From positions 1-64,000 of the forward strand of contig JBQCHY010000005.1 in the NCBI GenBank assembly GCA_051954235.1: a stretch of 64,000 nucleotides of DNA, read 5' to 3'. Below are positions 18,665-27,932 of the stretch, piece after piece. This DNA comes from 62-47 sp051954235. GTDB taxonomy: Bacteria > Pseudomonadota > Alphaproteobacteria > Rhizobiales > Xanthobacteraceae. The position numbers were made by a program, and so were the translations under genes. How positions within the stretch are numbered: the stretch's first letter is position 1; each line of letters opens with the position of its first letter. The notes beneath the pieces were generated by a model. The model saw only the letters and a program-made list of their open reading frames with translations, searched no databases and was not told where the DNA came from.

Positions 18665-20110
18665 TCATTCGCGCGCGGTATCGAGACGGCGGCGCAGCGT
18701 GTTGAAAAACAGCCGCACCACTGCAGGACGGAAAAGCCATGTCATCAGCAGCAACGTTGCAGCCCCAGCCGTGCCGCCCATGGCGAGCGATATCAGCACC
18801 GGTGCGTCTCGAAGCAAGCTCGCGACGGCTGAAGCGACAATTCCCGTCGCGAGCGCGGTGACAAGCGACAGCGCGATATCGCGCCATGGGATCGGAACAG
18901 GCGTCAGTCGCTCGCCAATGATAACGCAAGCCGCGAGAGCCATCACCGCTCCGCCAGCCAACGCAATCGCAGCACCAAGTTCGGCCAATCCGGGGATCAG
19001 GATGACCGAGAGCGAAATGGTGCCGACCGATCCCATCAACGTGGCGACGATCAACAGCCATGGTCGCTTGTGCGCATGGATGACGGCGCCATAGACGACG
19101 TTCGTCAGATTTGCGCACACCACGGCGAAGGCGATGGCGGGGAACAGCAAACCGGTCCGCCCATGATAACTCTCCGGCAGCAAAAGTTGGGTGATCTCTC
19201 CGCCGAGAGCAACGAGCAGCGCCGCGACCGGAAGACAAAGCTGCATCATCAGGGCCATGACCTGCGAGAGCAATGCGCCTGAAGCTCCCGGCCCTTCCTT
19301 GTCGAACCGGCTCATCACCTCCGGAAATGTTCCGACATTGATGGCATGCCCGACGATGTCGATCGGCTGGCGCGCGAGCACATAAGTGGCCGCAAAAATC
19401 GCGACTGCGGCGGCATCATGAAAAGCATTCAGGAACAGGCGCTCGGAGCTATTCATGCCGAACCCCACCAACGCCACTGCCACCAGCGGAATGCCGAGCG
19501 CAAACAACTCGTGCGCGGTGAAACGCGCCGGACCCGGAGTCACTTGTCGCGACGCGACTGCAAAGGCAATGATGCTCGCGGCGAGCATGCCGGCACTCGA
19601 ACCGAGCGACACCACCAGAAAGGTCTTCGGAAAGATCATGATTGCAGCGATGGGCAACGCCAGTTGCAGCAAGCCGCGTAAGCATTCGAGCAATGAATAG
19701 GTCGAATGCCGCTGCTGCATCTGAAGCACAGTCAGCGCGAAGCGCCCGATGGTGCTGACGACCAGATACGTACAAACCGCAATCGCAAACTCCACCCAAC
19801 GCCCGGGCACGACGAAAGCCGAAGCCGTCGCAGCGATCACCAGTGCCAGCAGCGTCGCGCCAAACATGACCTTGCCGGCCAGAACCAGATTGCCGCGGCT
19901 GATCTCTCCGGTGCCGCCTAGTCTGAGCAAGGCAACCCGCAGCCAGTTGGTGACGGCGGCGTCCGTCATTTCTCCCACCGTCACCACCAATGTCAGAAGA
20001 CCATATTCCTCCTGATTGACGAGGCGCGTGACCACGATCAGCAAAAGCAACGCGGAAATTCGCGTGAACAGGATCGCTGGGCCGTAGATCAATGTGGAAC
20101 GGAGAAGCAA
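18665..20110 (-). CDS. Polysaccharide/lipid-linked oligosaccharide flippase (PST/MOP family)
   Basis: Very hydrophobic protein of 481 residues with about 12-14 membrane segments. The N-terminus LIYGPAILFTRISALLLLIVVTRLVNQEEYGLLTLV is typical of Wzx-like oligosaccharide transporters, which move lipid-linked sugars across the inner membrane. The reading frame begins at TTG with only a weak purine stretch ahead, so the start is uncertain. It stands alone on the minus strand, facing away from the hydroxylase and acyltransferase genes; no glycosyltransferase genes are nearby, so its polysaccharide is unknown. Confidence 0.85.
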   Translation of the reverse strand: MLLRSTLIYGPAILFTRISALLLLIVVTRLVNQEEYGLLTLVVTVGEMTDAAVTNWLRVALLRLGGTGEISRGNLVLAGKVMFGATLLALVIAATASAFVVPGRWVEFAIAVCTYLVVSTIGRFALTVLQMQQRHSTYSLLECLRGLLQLALPIAAIMIFPKTFLVVSLGSSAGMLAASIIAFAVASRQVTPGPARFTAHELFALGIPLVAVALVGFGMNSSERLFLNAFHDAAAVAIFAATYVLARQPIDIVGHAINVGTFPEVMSRFDKEGPGASGALLSQVMALMMQLCLPVAALLVALGGEITQLLLPESYHGRTGLLFPAIAFAVVCANLTNVVYGAVIHAHKRPWLLIVATLMGSVGTISLSVILIPGLAELGAAIALAGGAVMALAACVIIGERLTPVPIPWRDIALSLVTALATGIVASAVASLLRDAPVLISLAMGGTAGAATLLLMTWLFRPAVVRLFFNTLRRRLDTARE

Positions 20111-20489
20111 AGGGCGTCGATTCCCAGAAAATGAAAGCCTGCAGCGTTTAGGTGCGCGGCATCGGCAGTTTGATCACGAATGCTAGAGTTGGAGCCTGAA
20201 GCAGCAGACATTGCGATTGTTACCGCCGGCTTTCTCCAAATCGAAGCATCGGATGTTAACCCCGTAACGGTAAAGAGATTGCCGTCCCGACGTATTCATT
20301 TATCGTCGTGCGTGAACCCGAGCCTGTCATGGACCTGTGATGGGCTGCGTCGTTTTGCGCACCGGTTCGTCGCCGGCTTACAGGCAAGTCCGGTATCAGC
20401 CGCGGCCGGCTTCTTGCCGGCGTATCGAAACATCGGCTGCCGCGCAGCCCTATCCCGAATCCAAGTCCTTAACAGGCGCTAGGGTTACC
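20111..20489. other. Divergent intergenic region without a recognisable gene
   Basis: This 379-bp gap between the minus-strand flippase and the plus-strand hydroxylase must hold promoters for both directions. I see no strong -35/-10 pair. Short plus-strand reading frames here have no codon pattern or family resemblance. Confidence 0.5.
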
Positions 20490-21491
20490 ATGGTCTCTGA
20501 AATACTTAACAAAATAGCCGATAAGCTTCACAATATCGACTATGTCACCTGGGGCCTTATTCTAGGGACCGCGCTTGCCTCCGCGCTCATCGTTTATTTC
20601 CGAAAAGTAAAAGCAGAAGACAGGTCGCTCCGGGATTTCTTCGGCTTTATGTTCCCCGAAGAAGTCATCCTGCATCCGTCAGCGCGCGCCGACGTGATGT
20701 TCTGGGTCACCAAGCGACTGATCATGCCGTTCCTGCTGATTCCGGCCGGCATCACCTTCGTGGCCGCGATGGGATATGCGACAAATCGGGTCATAAGCTG
20801 GGTCTTCGGCGTCCATGGACCGCTGATCGACGGCCCACCGGGGCCTATGACGCTGGTGATCTTCACCGCGACCATGCTGCTGGCCTACGACATTTCCTAT
20901 TATCTCTATCACGTCGCGCAGCATCGCTATCCGTTCCTGTGGGAGCTGCATAAAGTGCACCACTCCGCCGAAGTCATGGTCGGCATCACCAAGGATCGCG
21001 TGCATCCGCTCGACGATTTCATGAACCGGATCTGGGACGGCGTGATCCCGGGAATTTGCTTCGGTATCTGGAGCGTGATCGCGCTCAATCCGGTGGAGGT
21101 CGTGGTCTTCGGCTTGAACGTTTATGTTCTCCGCAACATCCTGATGATGGATTTCGTGCGGCATACCCATCTCCCGATTTCGTTCGGCCCTCTCGACCAC
21201 ATCGTGCTCTCTCCGCATTGGCACCAGATTCATCACAGCGTCGATCCGCGCCACTACGACAAGAATTTCGGCTTGCTGTTTTCATTCTGGGATCGATTGT
21301 TCGGCACGTCGTTCGTGCCCACGCCCGGAGAAGAACTCAAGTTCGGGCTCGTCGACCGGGATGTCAGGGATTACCAGTCGCTGGCGGGCCTCTACATCCT
21401 GCCGCTGAAGAAAATGTGGCGTGTCGTCACCGGCCGCTTTCAACGAAATCGTGCGACGCTCGGCGCGCAAACTCGGGATGCCTCATCGTGA
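20490..21491 (+). CDS. Sterol desaturase / fatty acid hydroxylase family membrane protein
   Basis: I take the ATG at 20490 (MVSEILNKIADKLHNIDYV), giving 333 residues with several membrane segments. The di-iron histidine clusters of the family are intact: HVAQHRYPFLWELHKVHHSA and SPHWHQIHHS, with a final NFGLLFSFWDRLFGT. Such enzymes hydroxylate or desaturate lipids in the membrane. The GTG start of the next gene overlaps this gene's stop (GTGA), so the two are probably coupled and act on a common envelope component. The lipid substrate is unknown. Confidence 0.85.
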   Translation: MVSEILNKIADKLHNIDYVTWGLILGTALASALIVYFRKVKAEDRSLRDFFGFMFPEEVILHPSARADVMFWVTKRLIMPFLLIPAGITFVAAMGYATNRVISWVFGVHGPLIDGPPGPMTLVIFTATMLLAYDISYYLYHVAQHRYPFLWELHKVHHSAEVMVGITKDRVHPLDDFMNRIWDGVIPGICFGIWSVIALNPVEVVVFGLNVYVLRNILMMDFVRHTHLPISFGPLDHIVLSPHWHQIHHSVDPRHYDKNFGLLFSFWDRLFGTSFVPTPGEELKFGLVDRDVRDYQSLAGLYILPLKKMWRVVTGRFQRNRATLGAQTRDASS

Positions 21492-22627
21492 AGAATGCGC
21501 TCGCATCGGTTAGCGCTGTGACTGCCGAACAGCTCGAGATCGTCGAGTCCACCGAACGCCTGGCGGCCATCAAGAACGAATGGACGCGGCTGTCGCGCGA
21601 CTGCGATGCTCTCATTTTCCAGAGCCATGACTGGATTTCGGCATGGTGGAAAACCATCGACGATCGGACGCAGACCGCGCTGCGCATCGGCGTGGTCTGG
21701 AACGAGGACAGGCTGGTTGCCGTCTTCCCGCTAGCGATCACCCGTCGCAAGGGACTGCGTTTTCTGGAATGGGCGGCCGTCGCATACACTGACTATGGCG
21801 ACCTGCTTCGCGCGCCGGAATGCTCCGACGCCGCGCTAGATAGATTGTGGACCATGATCTGCGATGCAGGCGGGTTCGACCTCGTGCTCATCACCCGGCT
21901 CTTACCGGATGCAGCGGCGTGGCAGGTCTTCAAACCCGGACAAGCGCACGGGATCAAACTCCGGCCGAACCACAGGTACGAAGTCAGTTCACGCATTGCC
22001 GGCGACTGGAAAAGCGGAGCAGAATGGCTGGCAAGCCATCCCAAGAAAACCCGCCACAACTACCGCAGGGGAATCAGGATCCTCGAGGAGTCGGGGACCG
22101 TGCAGTTCCGCCTGCTCGGAGCCGGTGAACCGCTCGGCCCCGTGCTCGATCGCCTATCCATTCTCAAACGCAAGTGGCTCGAGAAAAACGCCGAGACATC
22201 CGATCTGTTCGACGACGGAAGACCCGCTCTGGCAGCTTTGGTCGACGTGCTGGCACGCGCCGGCATCCTGCGACTGTTCGTTATCGAGTTGGACGGCACC
22301 CCGGTCGCCATCTCGGTCAACCTTGCCCAACGCAATACGATGATGGCTTGGGTGACGACCTACGATCCGGACTTCGCCCGCGCTTCCCCTGGCATGGGCC
22401 TGATCTTCAGCTATGTGCAATGGTCGATCGATCACGGCTTTGGTATGGTCGATCTATTGTGCGGCGGCGAAGCGTTCAAGGATAAGCTCGCCACCGATGT
22501 CGTCACGCTGCGCTCCGTCATCGGTGCGGGCACGGTCAGAGGATCGCTCGCGCTTCTCGCTGACGATGTACGTCAGATGTTCCAACAAAAGCGCAATCGC
22601 GATACGACACAGGCCGAGCCGGATTGA
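21488..22627 (+). CDS. FemAB/CelD-type acyltransferase (GNAT superfamily)
   Basis: I place the start at the GTG 21488 that overlaps the preceding stop codon, giving 379 residues. The region KTRHNYRRGIRILEES (about 183-198) and the later hydrophobic strands with NLAQRNTMMAWVTTYDPDFA and LLCGGEAFKDKLATDV are typical of the CelD/BcsL-type acetyltransferase domain found in polysaccharide-modifying enzymes. It probably acylates a surface polysaccharide or lipid together with the upstream hydroxylase. A truncated gene follows directly in the same frame after its stop. Confidence 0.82.
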   Translation: MKNALASVSAVTAEQLEIVESTERLAAIKNEWTRLSRDCDALIFQSHDWISAWWKTIDDRTQTALRIGVVWNEDRLVAVFPLAITRRKGLRFLEWAAVAYTDYGDLLRAPECSDAALDRLWTMICDAGGFDLVLITRLLPDAAAWQVFKPGQAHGIKLRPNHRYEVSSRIAGDWKSGAEWLASHPKKTRHNYRRGIRILEESGTVQFRLLGAGEPLGPVLDRLSILKRKWLEKNAETSDLFDDGRPALAALVDVLARAGILRLFVIELDGTPVAISVNLAQRNTMMAWVTTYDPDFARASPGMGLIFSYVQWSIDHGFGMVDLLCGGEAFKDKLATDVVTLRSVIGAGTVRGSLALLADDVRQMFQQKRNRDTTQAEPD

Positions 22628-22813
22628 TCAACGCGGCCTTTGAGTCAAGGCATCCGCGACGGACAGAACGTCTCGCTGCCGCTGTTCCTGCCCGGCGTGA
22701 CCGGCTCGACAACACCGTCCGATTACTCCGCCTATCATATCTTCAAGATGGCGAAGTTCGACGGGAAGGCTTGGAAGTTCTTCGGGGAAAATATCGATAC
22801 CTCAGCGAAATGA
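22628..22813 (+). pseudogene. Truncated 3' end of an ABC transporter substrate-binding protein gene
   Basis: The frame continuing from the acyltransferase stop encodes QGIRDGQNVSLPLFLPGVTG, TTPSDYSAYHIFKMAKFDGK and AWKFFGENIDTSAK before a TGA. This is the typical C-terminus of branched-chain amino acid/amide-type periplasmic binding proteins (LPGI..NTSPTDYFP...MRFDGKTW..FG). The rest of the gene is absent, so this is a remnant of a deletion or recombination. The remaining bases up to 22992 show nothing else. Confidence 0.6.
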
Positions 22814-23025
22814 CCAAGGCTTTGCCACATATCCAAGTTGGCATCGTTACATCACTTCGATAGGCGGCCGTGCGTCACTATCATCCGTTTTGCCGAACAA
22901 ACGGTCGCGGTCGCCCATCACGCTGCATTTCGGGAGACACATCGCATGGATTGAAATACGGCCTGTTTCGCTGCACTCTGATAAAGAAATTTATGAGATG
23001 GCAGTTCGTTGGAGTTTTGCATCCA

Positions 23026-23481
23026 ATGCCCGCGAAAGCCTTTTTTCGATCAATCCTGATCTGCTCGGCCCTCCTTATGTGTGTAGGCATTACGTGTGTA
23101 GGCATTCCTGCCACAACTTCTGCGCAACAGGCCTCCACGACTGTCGAACGCAACGCCAAGGGCCAAGCCGCGAAGAATATCCAGGTCGGCCTCTATATCA
23201 ACGTCCGGCCGGACTGCACCTCGGGGCCACTGCCGACAATCCGCCTTGTCAATCCTCCGGCAAACGGCACGCTGACGATCCGACGCGGAAAGGTCAACGC
23301 CACCAACTACAAGCAGTGCCTGGCACTCGAGGTGCCGGGATTCGTTGCGTTCTACAAATCCAAGGCCGACTTCGCCGGCACCGATGTCACAACTGTCGAG
23401 GTGAAATACCCGCAGGGCCGAACCGAAATTCAGCGCATTACAATTACGGTCGGCGCAGGAACCGGCGGACAGAAGATTTAG
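23026..23481 (+). CDS. Small secreted protein of unknown function
   Basis: Predicted 151-residue protein from the ATG at 23026, with a clear signal peptide (FFRSILICSALLMCVGI, likely cut near ATTSA-QQ). An upstream ATG at 22993 would add 11 residues. The mature part is beta-strand-like with two cysteines (PDCTSGPLPTIRLVNPPANG, KQCLALEVPGFVAFYKSKAD), suggesting one disulfide and a small Ig-like fold. Similar short secreted proteins occur in Bradyrhizobium relatives. A 15-base tandem duplication at 23080-23109 gives CVGI twice in the signal peptide. Function unknown. Confidence 0.65.
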   Translation: MPAKAFFRSILICSALLMCVGITCVGIPATTSAQQASTTVERNAKGQAAKNIQVGLYINVRPDCTSGPLPTIRLVNPPANGTLTIRRGKVNATNYKQCLALEVPGFVAFYKSKADFAGTDVTTVEVKYPQGRTEIQRITITVGAGTGGQKI

Positions 23482-23845
23482 ATCGGCAAGTCGCCAATCT
23501 GCTATAGCGCCGCTGCGCATGTTCTTCCCGCAAACTAGCCATCACACCCTACAATAACACCGCGACAGGAGTAGTGGCATACCGCGAGACAGATGCCTCT
23601 TGGCAGGACCAGCAGCACAGCCAATGGTTGAATATATACATCACAATCGGAATCACGGTATCGAGTGGTCGCAATAAATCTGTGAGAATCACGTGTTTAG
23701 CCCGCTCTAAAGAGTAAAAATTCGGGCAATTCGAACTTTTTACGGCAGAACTGTGTCTCAAAAGTCATATGTAGTTCCGGTTCCGCCTGATAACATTGAT
23801 CGATTTTACGAGAATCCTCGTGCAATTTCTGTTGGGGCAATTTTA
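23482..23845. other. AT-rich region upstream of the type I secretion operon
   Basis: This 364-bp stretch is lower in GC than its surroundings and has no recognisable gene. It probably contains the promoter of the tolC-type gene. No regulator site could be named. Confidence 0.5.
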
Positions 23846-25492
23846 ATGAGAAAGCTTAGTTTTTTGGTTGCGGGTGCGGCCTTGGTGATTAGCCAAGCTG
23901 CATCGGCCGAACAGTTTTCTATTAATGATGCCTTGCGCCAAGCAGTTAAAACGAACCCCGGCGTCGGCGAAGCCGCCGCCAACCGGCGCGCCACCGAGTC
24001 TGAGTTGCGTCAAACTCAGAGCACCCTGCTCCCACAAGTGCGTTTCGAGGGACGTTATGGACCGGAGAAATTCAACGATTTGACGACGGTTCCGCCCGTC
24101 GCTGGAACTGGCACTTGGCGCAGCGGCAATGAAAGTTCTGTTGTCATTCGTCAGGTTTTGTTCGACGGATTTGCTTCGATTCATGACATCTGGCGGCAAT
24201 CCGCTCGCGTGAATGCGTCGGCATTCCGCGTCCGTGAACGAACCGAGTTGATCGCCCTTGATGCCGCTGAAGCCTATGTCGATGTTGTGCGCTATCTGCG
24301 CCTCGTCGATCTCGCGCAGCAGAACGTCCGCAATCACGAAAAGATCTTCGGCAACGTCAACTCGCGTTATCAGGGCGGGCGGTCCGGTGAAGGCGACCTC
24401 GAGCAGGCTCGGGAGCGCGTCGAGAGCGCTCGTGCGCAGTTGGCCGAATTCCGACGCAGCCTTGACGATGCACGCGCCAAGTATCGCAAGGTCGTTGGCC
24501 TGGAGCCGATCAATCTGCGATTCCCTGGCTCGCTCGCGGGGATGCCGCGATCCAAGGATGAGGCGCTCGCCACCACCCTGCGCATGAATCCCACCATCCT
24601 GGCAGCCGGCGCCGATGCCGACGCCGCGCGTGAAGCCTTCCGCGTCACGGACGGCGCCTTCATGCCGAACGTCGCATTTGAGGCTCGCGCGACCAAGGCG
24701 GACAACACCTATCCATTTATCGGGGTCAATCGCGAGGACTATAGCGGCAAGTTCGTTGTCTCGTGGGATATCTTCCGCGGCGGCCAAGACGTTTGGCGCC
24801 GGTCCGAAATGGCAGAACGCTACACACAAGCGGCTTTGGCGCGCTCCCGTCTCCACCGGGATGCACTGGAATCGATCGACAAGGCGTGGGCCGCACGAAC
24901 GATTACCAACGACAAGATTGCGGCACTGACCCGTCAGCTTCAGGCCGACAGGAAAACGATCTCCGCCTATCAGAAGGAATACGAACTCGGGCAGCGTTCG
25001 TTGATCGACCTCCTGAACGCCGAGAACCAATTCTTCAACGCGTCGGTGTCGTTGACGTCATCGCGTGGCGTATTGGTTTTCGCCGACTATCAACTCCTGG
25101 CCGCGATGGGAACCTTGCTGCAGTATTTGAAATCGCCGCCGCCGGTGGATGCGGCCCCGCTCGACAAGCTTCCGATGGCGGTGTTCCCCTATTCGTTCCC
25201 GACACCGCGCGTGAATCTGCCGGATGTTGGTCCCGAGCCGCTCCAGATGCCGTCGATGCCAGTTGCACCCACGCCCTACGCGACGCTTCCGACGTCTCGC
25301 CAAGCTGCGAACGATGGCTTCAAAGCGCGATGGGCCGTTGCGACGGATCCGACGAACACGTCCACGCGTCCCTCATGGACACAACAGGCTCGCCAAACCG
25401 CAGCTTCGCCCGATGCGTCGGAGGCTCTTGCCTTCGCACCATCTAACCAGCCGCTTTGGCTGCAAGCAGGAACCGGCGGAGCAAAGCGGTAG
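23846..25492 (+). CDS. TolC-family outer membrane protein for type I secretion
   Basis: From the ATG at 23846 (MRKLSFLVAGAALVISQAAS) the protein has 548 residues with a signal peptide cut near residue 21. Two outer-membrane-efflux repeats with long amphipathic helices follow, ending with YELGQRSLIDLLNAENQFF, characteristic of the TolC/AggA group of type I secretion channels. About 125 C-terminal residues are rich in proline and alanine and fall outside the TolC fold. It is the first gene of a secretion set (ABC protein, HlyD adaptor) next to an RTX adhesin, its likely cargo. A 15-bp-stem hairpin follows the stop. Confidence 0.9.
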   Translation: MRKLSFLVAGAALVISQAASAEQFSINDALRQAVKTNPGVGEAAANRRATESELRQTQSTLLPQVRFEGRYGPEKFNDLTTVPPVAGTGTWRSGNESSVVIRQVLFDGFASIHDIWRQSARVNASAFRVRERTELIALDAAEAYVDVVRYLRLVDLAQQNVRNHEKIFGNVNSRYQGGRSGEGDLEQARERVESARAQLAEFRRSLDDARAKYRKVVGLEPINLRFPGSLAGMPRSKDEALATTLRMNPTILAAGADADAAREAFRVTDGAFMPNVAFEARATKADNTYPFIGVNREDYSGKFVVSWDIFRGGQDVWRRSEMAERYTQAALARSRLHRDALESIDKAWAARTITNDKIAALTRQLQADRKTISAYQKEYELGQRSLIDLLNAENQFFNASVSLTSSRGVLVFADYQLLAAMGTLLQYLKSPPPVDAAPLDKLPMAVFPYSFPTPRVNLPDVGPEPLQMPSMPVAPTPYATLPTSRQAANDGFKARWAVATDPTNTSTRPSWTQQARQTAASPDASEALAFAPSNQPLWLQAGTGGAKR

Positions 25493-25521
25493 GTCGCCTC
25501 CTTTAAAATTAATGCTTAATT

Positions 25522-25558
25522 AATGCGGCTTAAATCGATGAATGATTTAAGCCGCATT
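25522..25558 (+). terminator. Hairpin after the tolC-type gene
   Basis: Perfect 15-bp stem (AATGCGGCTTAAATC and its complement), 7-base loop, then ATTGCAT without a solid T-run. It may end or attenuate transcription between the outer membrane channel and the ABC/HlyD pair, allowing different amounts of each. Confidence 0.65.
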
Positions 25559-25631
25559 ATTGCATATGGTGACAGAGGTCGGCGAACGGCCGCGATTGCG
25601 TTAATACCTAAGCATATTGAGGCATGGACCG

Positions 25632-27932
25632 ATGCTATTTCGGCCCTCACGATCTCAGGCGGAATCCAGTAAACCGCACCCCGACGCCAATGGCACGGCG
25701 TCGGAACAACAGGTTTTGGCTGAAGCCGACAACAAGCCAGATCCATTAGCGGCAACGCTCACCTATCTCGCCGCCTTCCACGGCCGCGCGATCAGCCGTG
25801 CTGCCATTTTGGGCGGTCTGCCAATCACCGATGGACGCCTGTCGGTCCCACTATACGACCGCGCAGCTCGACGTGCCGGCCTGGAAACCGAGGCCACCAA
25901 GCGGGACCTTGCAGATATTCCGGCGTTGGTTCTTCCTGCCGTCCTGATCATGAAAGACGGCCGCGCGCTTGTCTTATTGGAAAGTGATGTCGCGGCCAAA
26001 ACGCTGCGCTATGTCGACCCGACCGCCGATACGTCATCGGTGGTGACAGCAAGCGTCGACGCGATCGCGGGCTCCTACACAGGTTATGCCTTCCTTGTTC
26101 GCCCCGCCGCGGACACCGACCAGCGAACCGTTGCCGCCGGTGACCTGCCCCGCCCGCACTGGTTCTGGTCCGTCGTCAAAACGCAGATTCCGAACTATAC
26201 GCACATCGCCATCGCGGCTTTTCTGATCAACATGCTGGCTTTGGCAACTCCGCTTTTCACGATGAGCGTCTACGATCGCATTATCCCGAACGGAGCGATC
26301 CCCTCCCTCACCGCACTGGCGATCGGGATGGTCATCGCCATCGTCTTCGACTTCATTCTCCGCACGGTCCGCAGCCTCGTCATCGATGTCACCAGCAAGA
26401 CCGTCGATGTCGTTCTGGCGGCGAATATTTTTGAGCACGTGATGGCTGTGAAGATGGCGCAGCGGCCGATATCGGTCGGTGTTATCGCCAACCAGTTGCG
26501 CGACTTCGATTCCGTACGCGAATTCTTCACCTCCGGCAGCGTGGTTTCGGCAACCGACCTGCTGTTTGCCATCCTATTCATCGGCGTCCTATTCCTCATT
26601 GCCGGCCCCCTTGCATGGATTCCGTTAGCCATGCTGCCGATCATGATCGCGGTCGGACTGCTTGTGCAAAAGCCTTTGGACCGGGCGATGAAACGTCTGC
26701 AATCCGAATCCGCGGCGCGTCACGGCGTTCTCGTCGAGTCGCTCGGCGGCTTGGAAACCGTGCGCGCTTCCGGCGCTGAATCTCGGATGCAGGCGGCGTG
26801 GGAGCGGTCGGTGGCAGCGAGCGCGCGATCAGGCGAAGACGTTCACTTCTGGGCCTCGCTCGCGCTGACCAGCGCCGGAACGGCGCAACAGATTACCAGT
26901 CTCGCAATCATGGTCGTCGGCGTGTTCCTGATCCTCAACGGCGAACTGACCATGGGTGCTCTCATCGCCGCCAACATTCTCGCCGGCCGCATCCTTGCGC
27001 CGATTGCCGGAATCGCCTCGGTCATCACGCGCGCGACGCAGACGCTGGAATCTCTCAGGGCGATCGACCGCATCATGTCGCTCGAACGCGAGCGCTCACC
27101 GCAGCGCCGATATGTCTCTCGCTCGATCGATGAGGGACGGATCCAATTCGACAAGGTCAGTTTCACGTATCCCAACGCGCCTGGGAAAGCGCTCGACAAC
27201 ATCTCCTTCAAGATTGAGCCGGGTGAACGCGTCGGAATCATCGGCCGCGTCGGCTCCGGCAAAACGACGATTGGTCGTCTTCTGCTCGGCTTCTACGAAA
27301 CCGAGGAAGGACGCATCCTGGTTGATGGCGTGGATTCCCGCCAATACGACCCCTCGGATTTGCGCGCGGGCATTGGATTCGCGATGCAGGATACCGACCT
27401 GTTCCTTGGCCGCCTGCGCGACAACATCGCGCTCGGTAAACCTGATGCAACCGACGAGCAGATCCTGGCTGCCGCCCGGCTGTCGGGCGTTGAGAGCTTT
27501 ATCGCCGGCCACCCGATGGGTTACGACATGCCGATCTCGGAGGGTGGGCGAAGCCTGTCCGGTGGACAGAAGCAGGCTATTGGACTGGCGCGTGTTCTCA
27601 TCCGGAAACCGCGCATTCTGTTTTTTGACGAGCCGACGGCGCACTTCGATGTGCGCAGCGAAGCGGAATTTCTCGAACGTCTCCGTGCTATCGGCGACGA
27701 GCGGCCGACGATCCTCATCTCTACCCACCGCCTGTCGCTACTGAATATGGTCGACCGGCTGCTGCTGTTCGACAATGGACGGCTCCTGGCAGACGGACCG
27801 CGCGATAAGGTGCTTGCGCTGCTGCAGGGCAAGCAAACCCCCACTCCGCAAAATCAACAGCCCCAGGCCCAACCGCAGCAGCCCTCCGCGCGGCCGGTCT
27901 CTCCCGGAATCAAGCCCAATGCTGTCGTCTGA
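25632..27932 (+). CDS. Type I secretion ABC transporter (LapB/HlyB type) with peptidase-like N-domain
   Basis: I choose the ATG at 25632, which has GAGG ahead, over the TTG at 25617; the product is 766 residues. An N-terminal C39-peptidase-like domain (about 30-145, DPLAATLTYLAAFHGRAISR) lacks the catalytic cysteine, as in transporters of RTX proteins, where this domain binds cargo without cutting it. A membrane domain (about 165-440) and ATPase follow, with Walker A GRVGSGKTT near 538, signature LSGGQKQAIGLARVL near 642 and ILFFDEPTAHFD. It overlaps the HlyD gene by 14 bp. It exports the nearby RTX adhesin by inference. Confidence 0.92.
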   Translation: MLFRPSRSQAESSKPHPDANGTASEQQVLAEADNKPDPLAATLTYLAAFHGRAISRAAILGGLPITDGRLSVPLYDRAARRAGLETEATKRDLADIPALVLPAVLIMKDGRALVLLESDVAAKTLRYVDPTADTSSVVTASVDAIAGSYTGYAFLVRPAADTDQRTVAAGDLPRPHWFWSVVKTQIPNYTHIAIAAFLINMLALATPLFTMSVYDRIIPNGAIPSLTALAIGMVIAIVFDFILRTVRSLVIDVTSKTVDVVLAANIFEHVMAVKMAQRPISVGVIANQLRDFDSVREFFTSGSVVSATDLLFAILFIGVLFLIAGPLAWIPLAMLPIMIAVGLLVQKPLDRAMKRLQSESAARHGVLVESLGGLETVRASGAESRMQAAWERSVAASARSGEDVHFWASLALTSAGTAQQITSLAIMVVGVFLILNGELTMGALIAANILAGRILAPIAGIASVITRATQTLESLRAIDRIMSLERERSPQRRYVSRSIDEGRIQFDKVSFTYPNAPGKALDNISFKIEPGERVGIIGRVGSGKTTIGRLLLGFYETEEGRILVDGVDSRQYDPSDLRAGIGFAMQDTDLFLGRLRDNIALGKPDATDEQILAAARLSGVESFIAGHPMGYDMPISEGGRSLSGGQKQAIGLARVLIRKPRILFFDEPTAHFDVRSEAEFLERLRAIGDERPTILISTHRLSLLNMVDRLLLFDNGRLLADGPRDKVLALLQGKQTPTPQNQQPQAQPQQPSARPVSPGIKPNAVV

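Noticed and set aside
20180..20482. Small plus-strand frame before the hydroxylase gene
   Set aside because: No ribosome site, no domain and atypical composition; the hydroxylase has a good ATG at 20490.
22624..22863. 79-codon plus-strand frame after the acyltransferase
   Set aside because: It is in a different frame from the recognisable binding-protein remnant that occupies the same bases.
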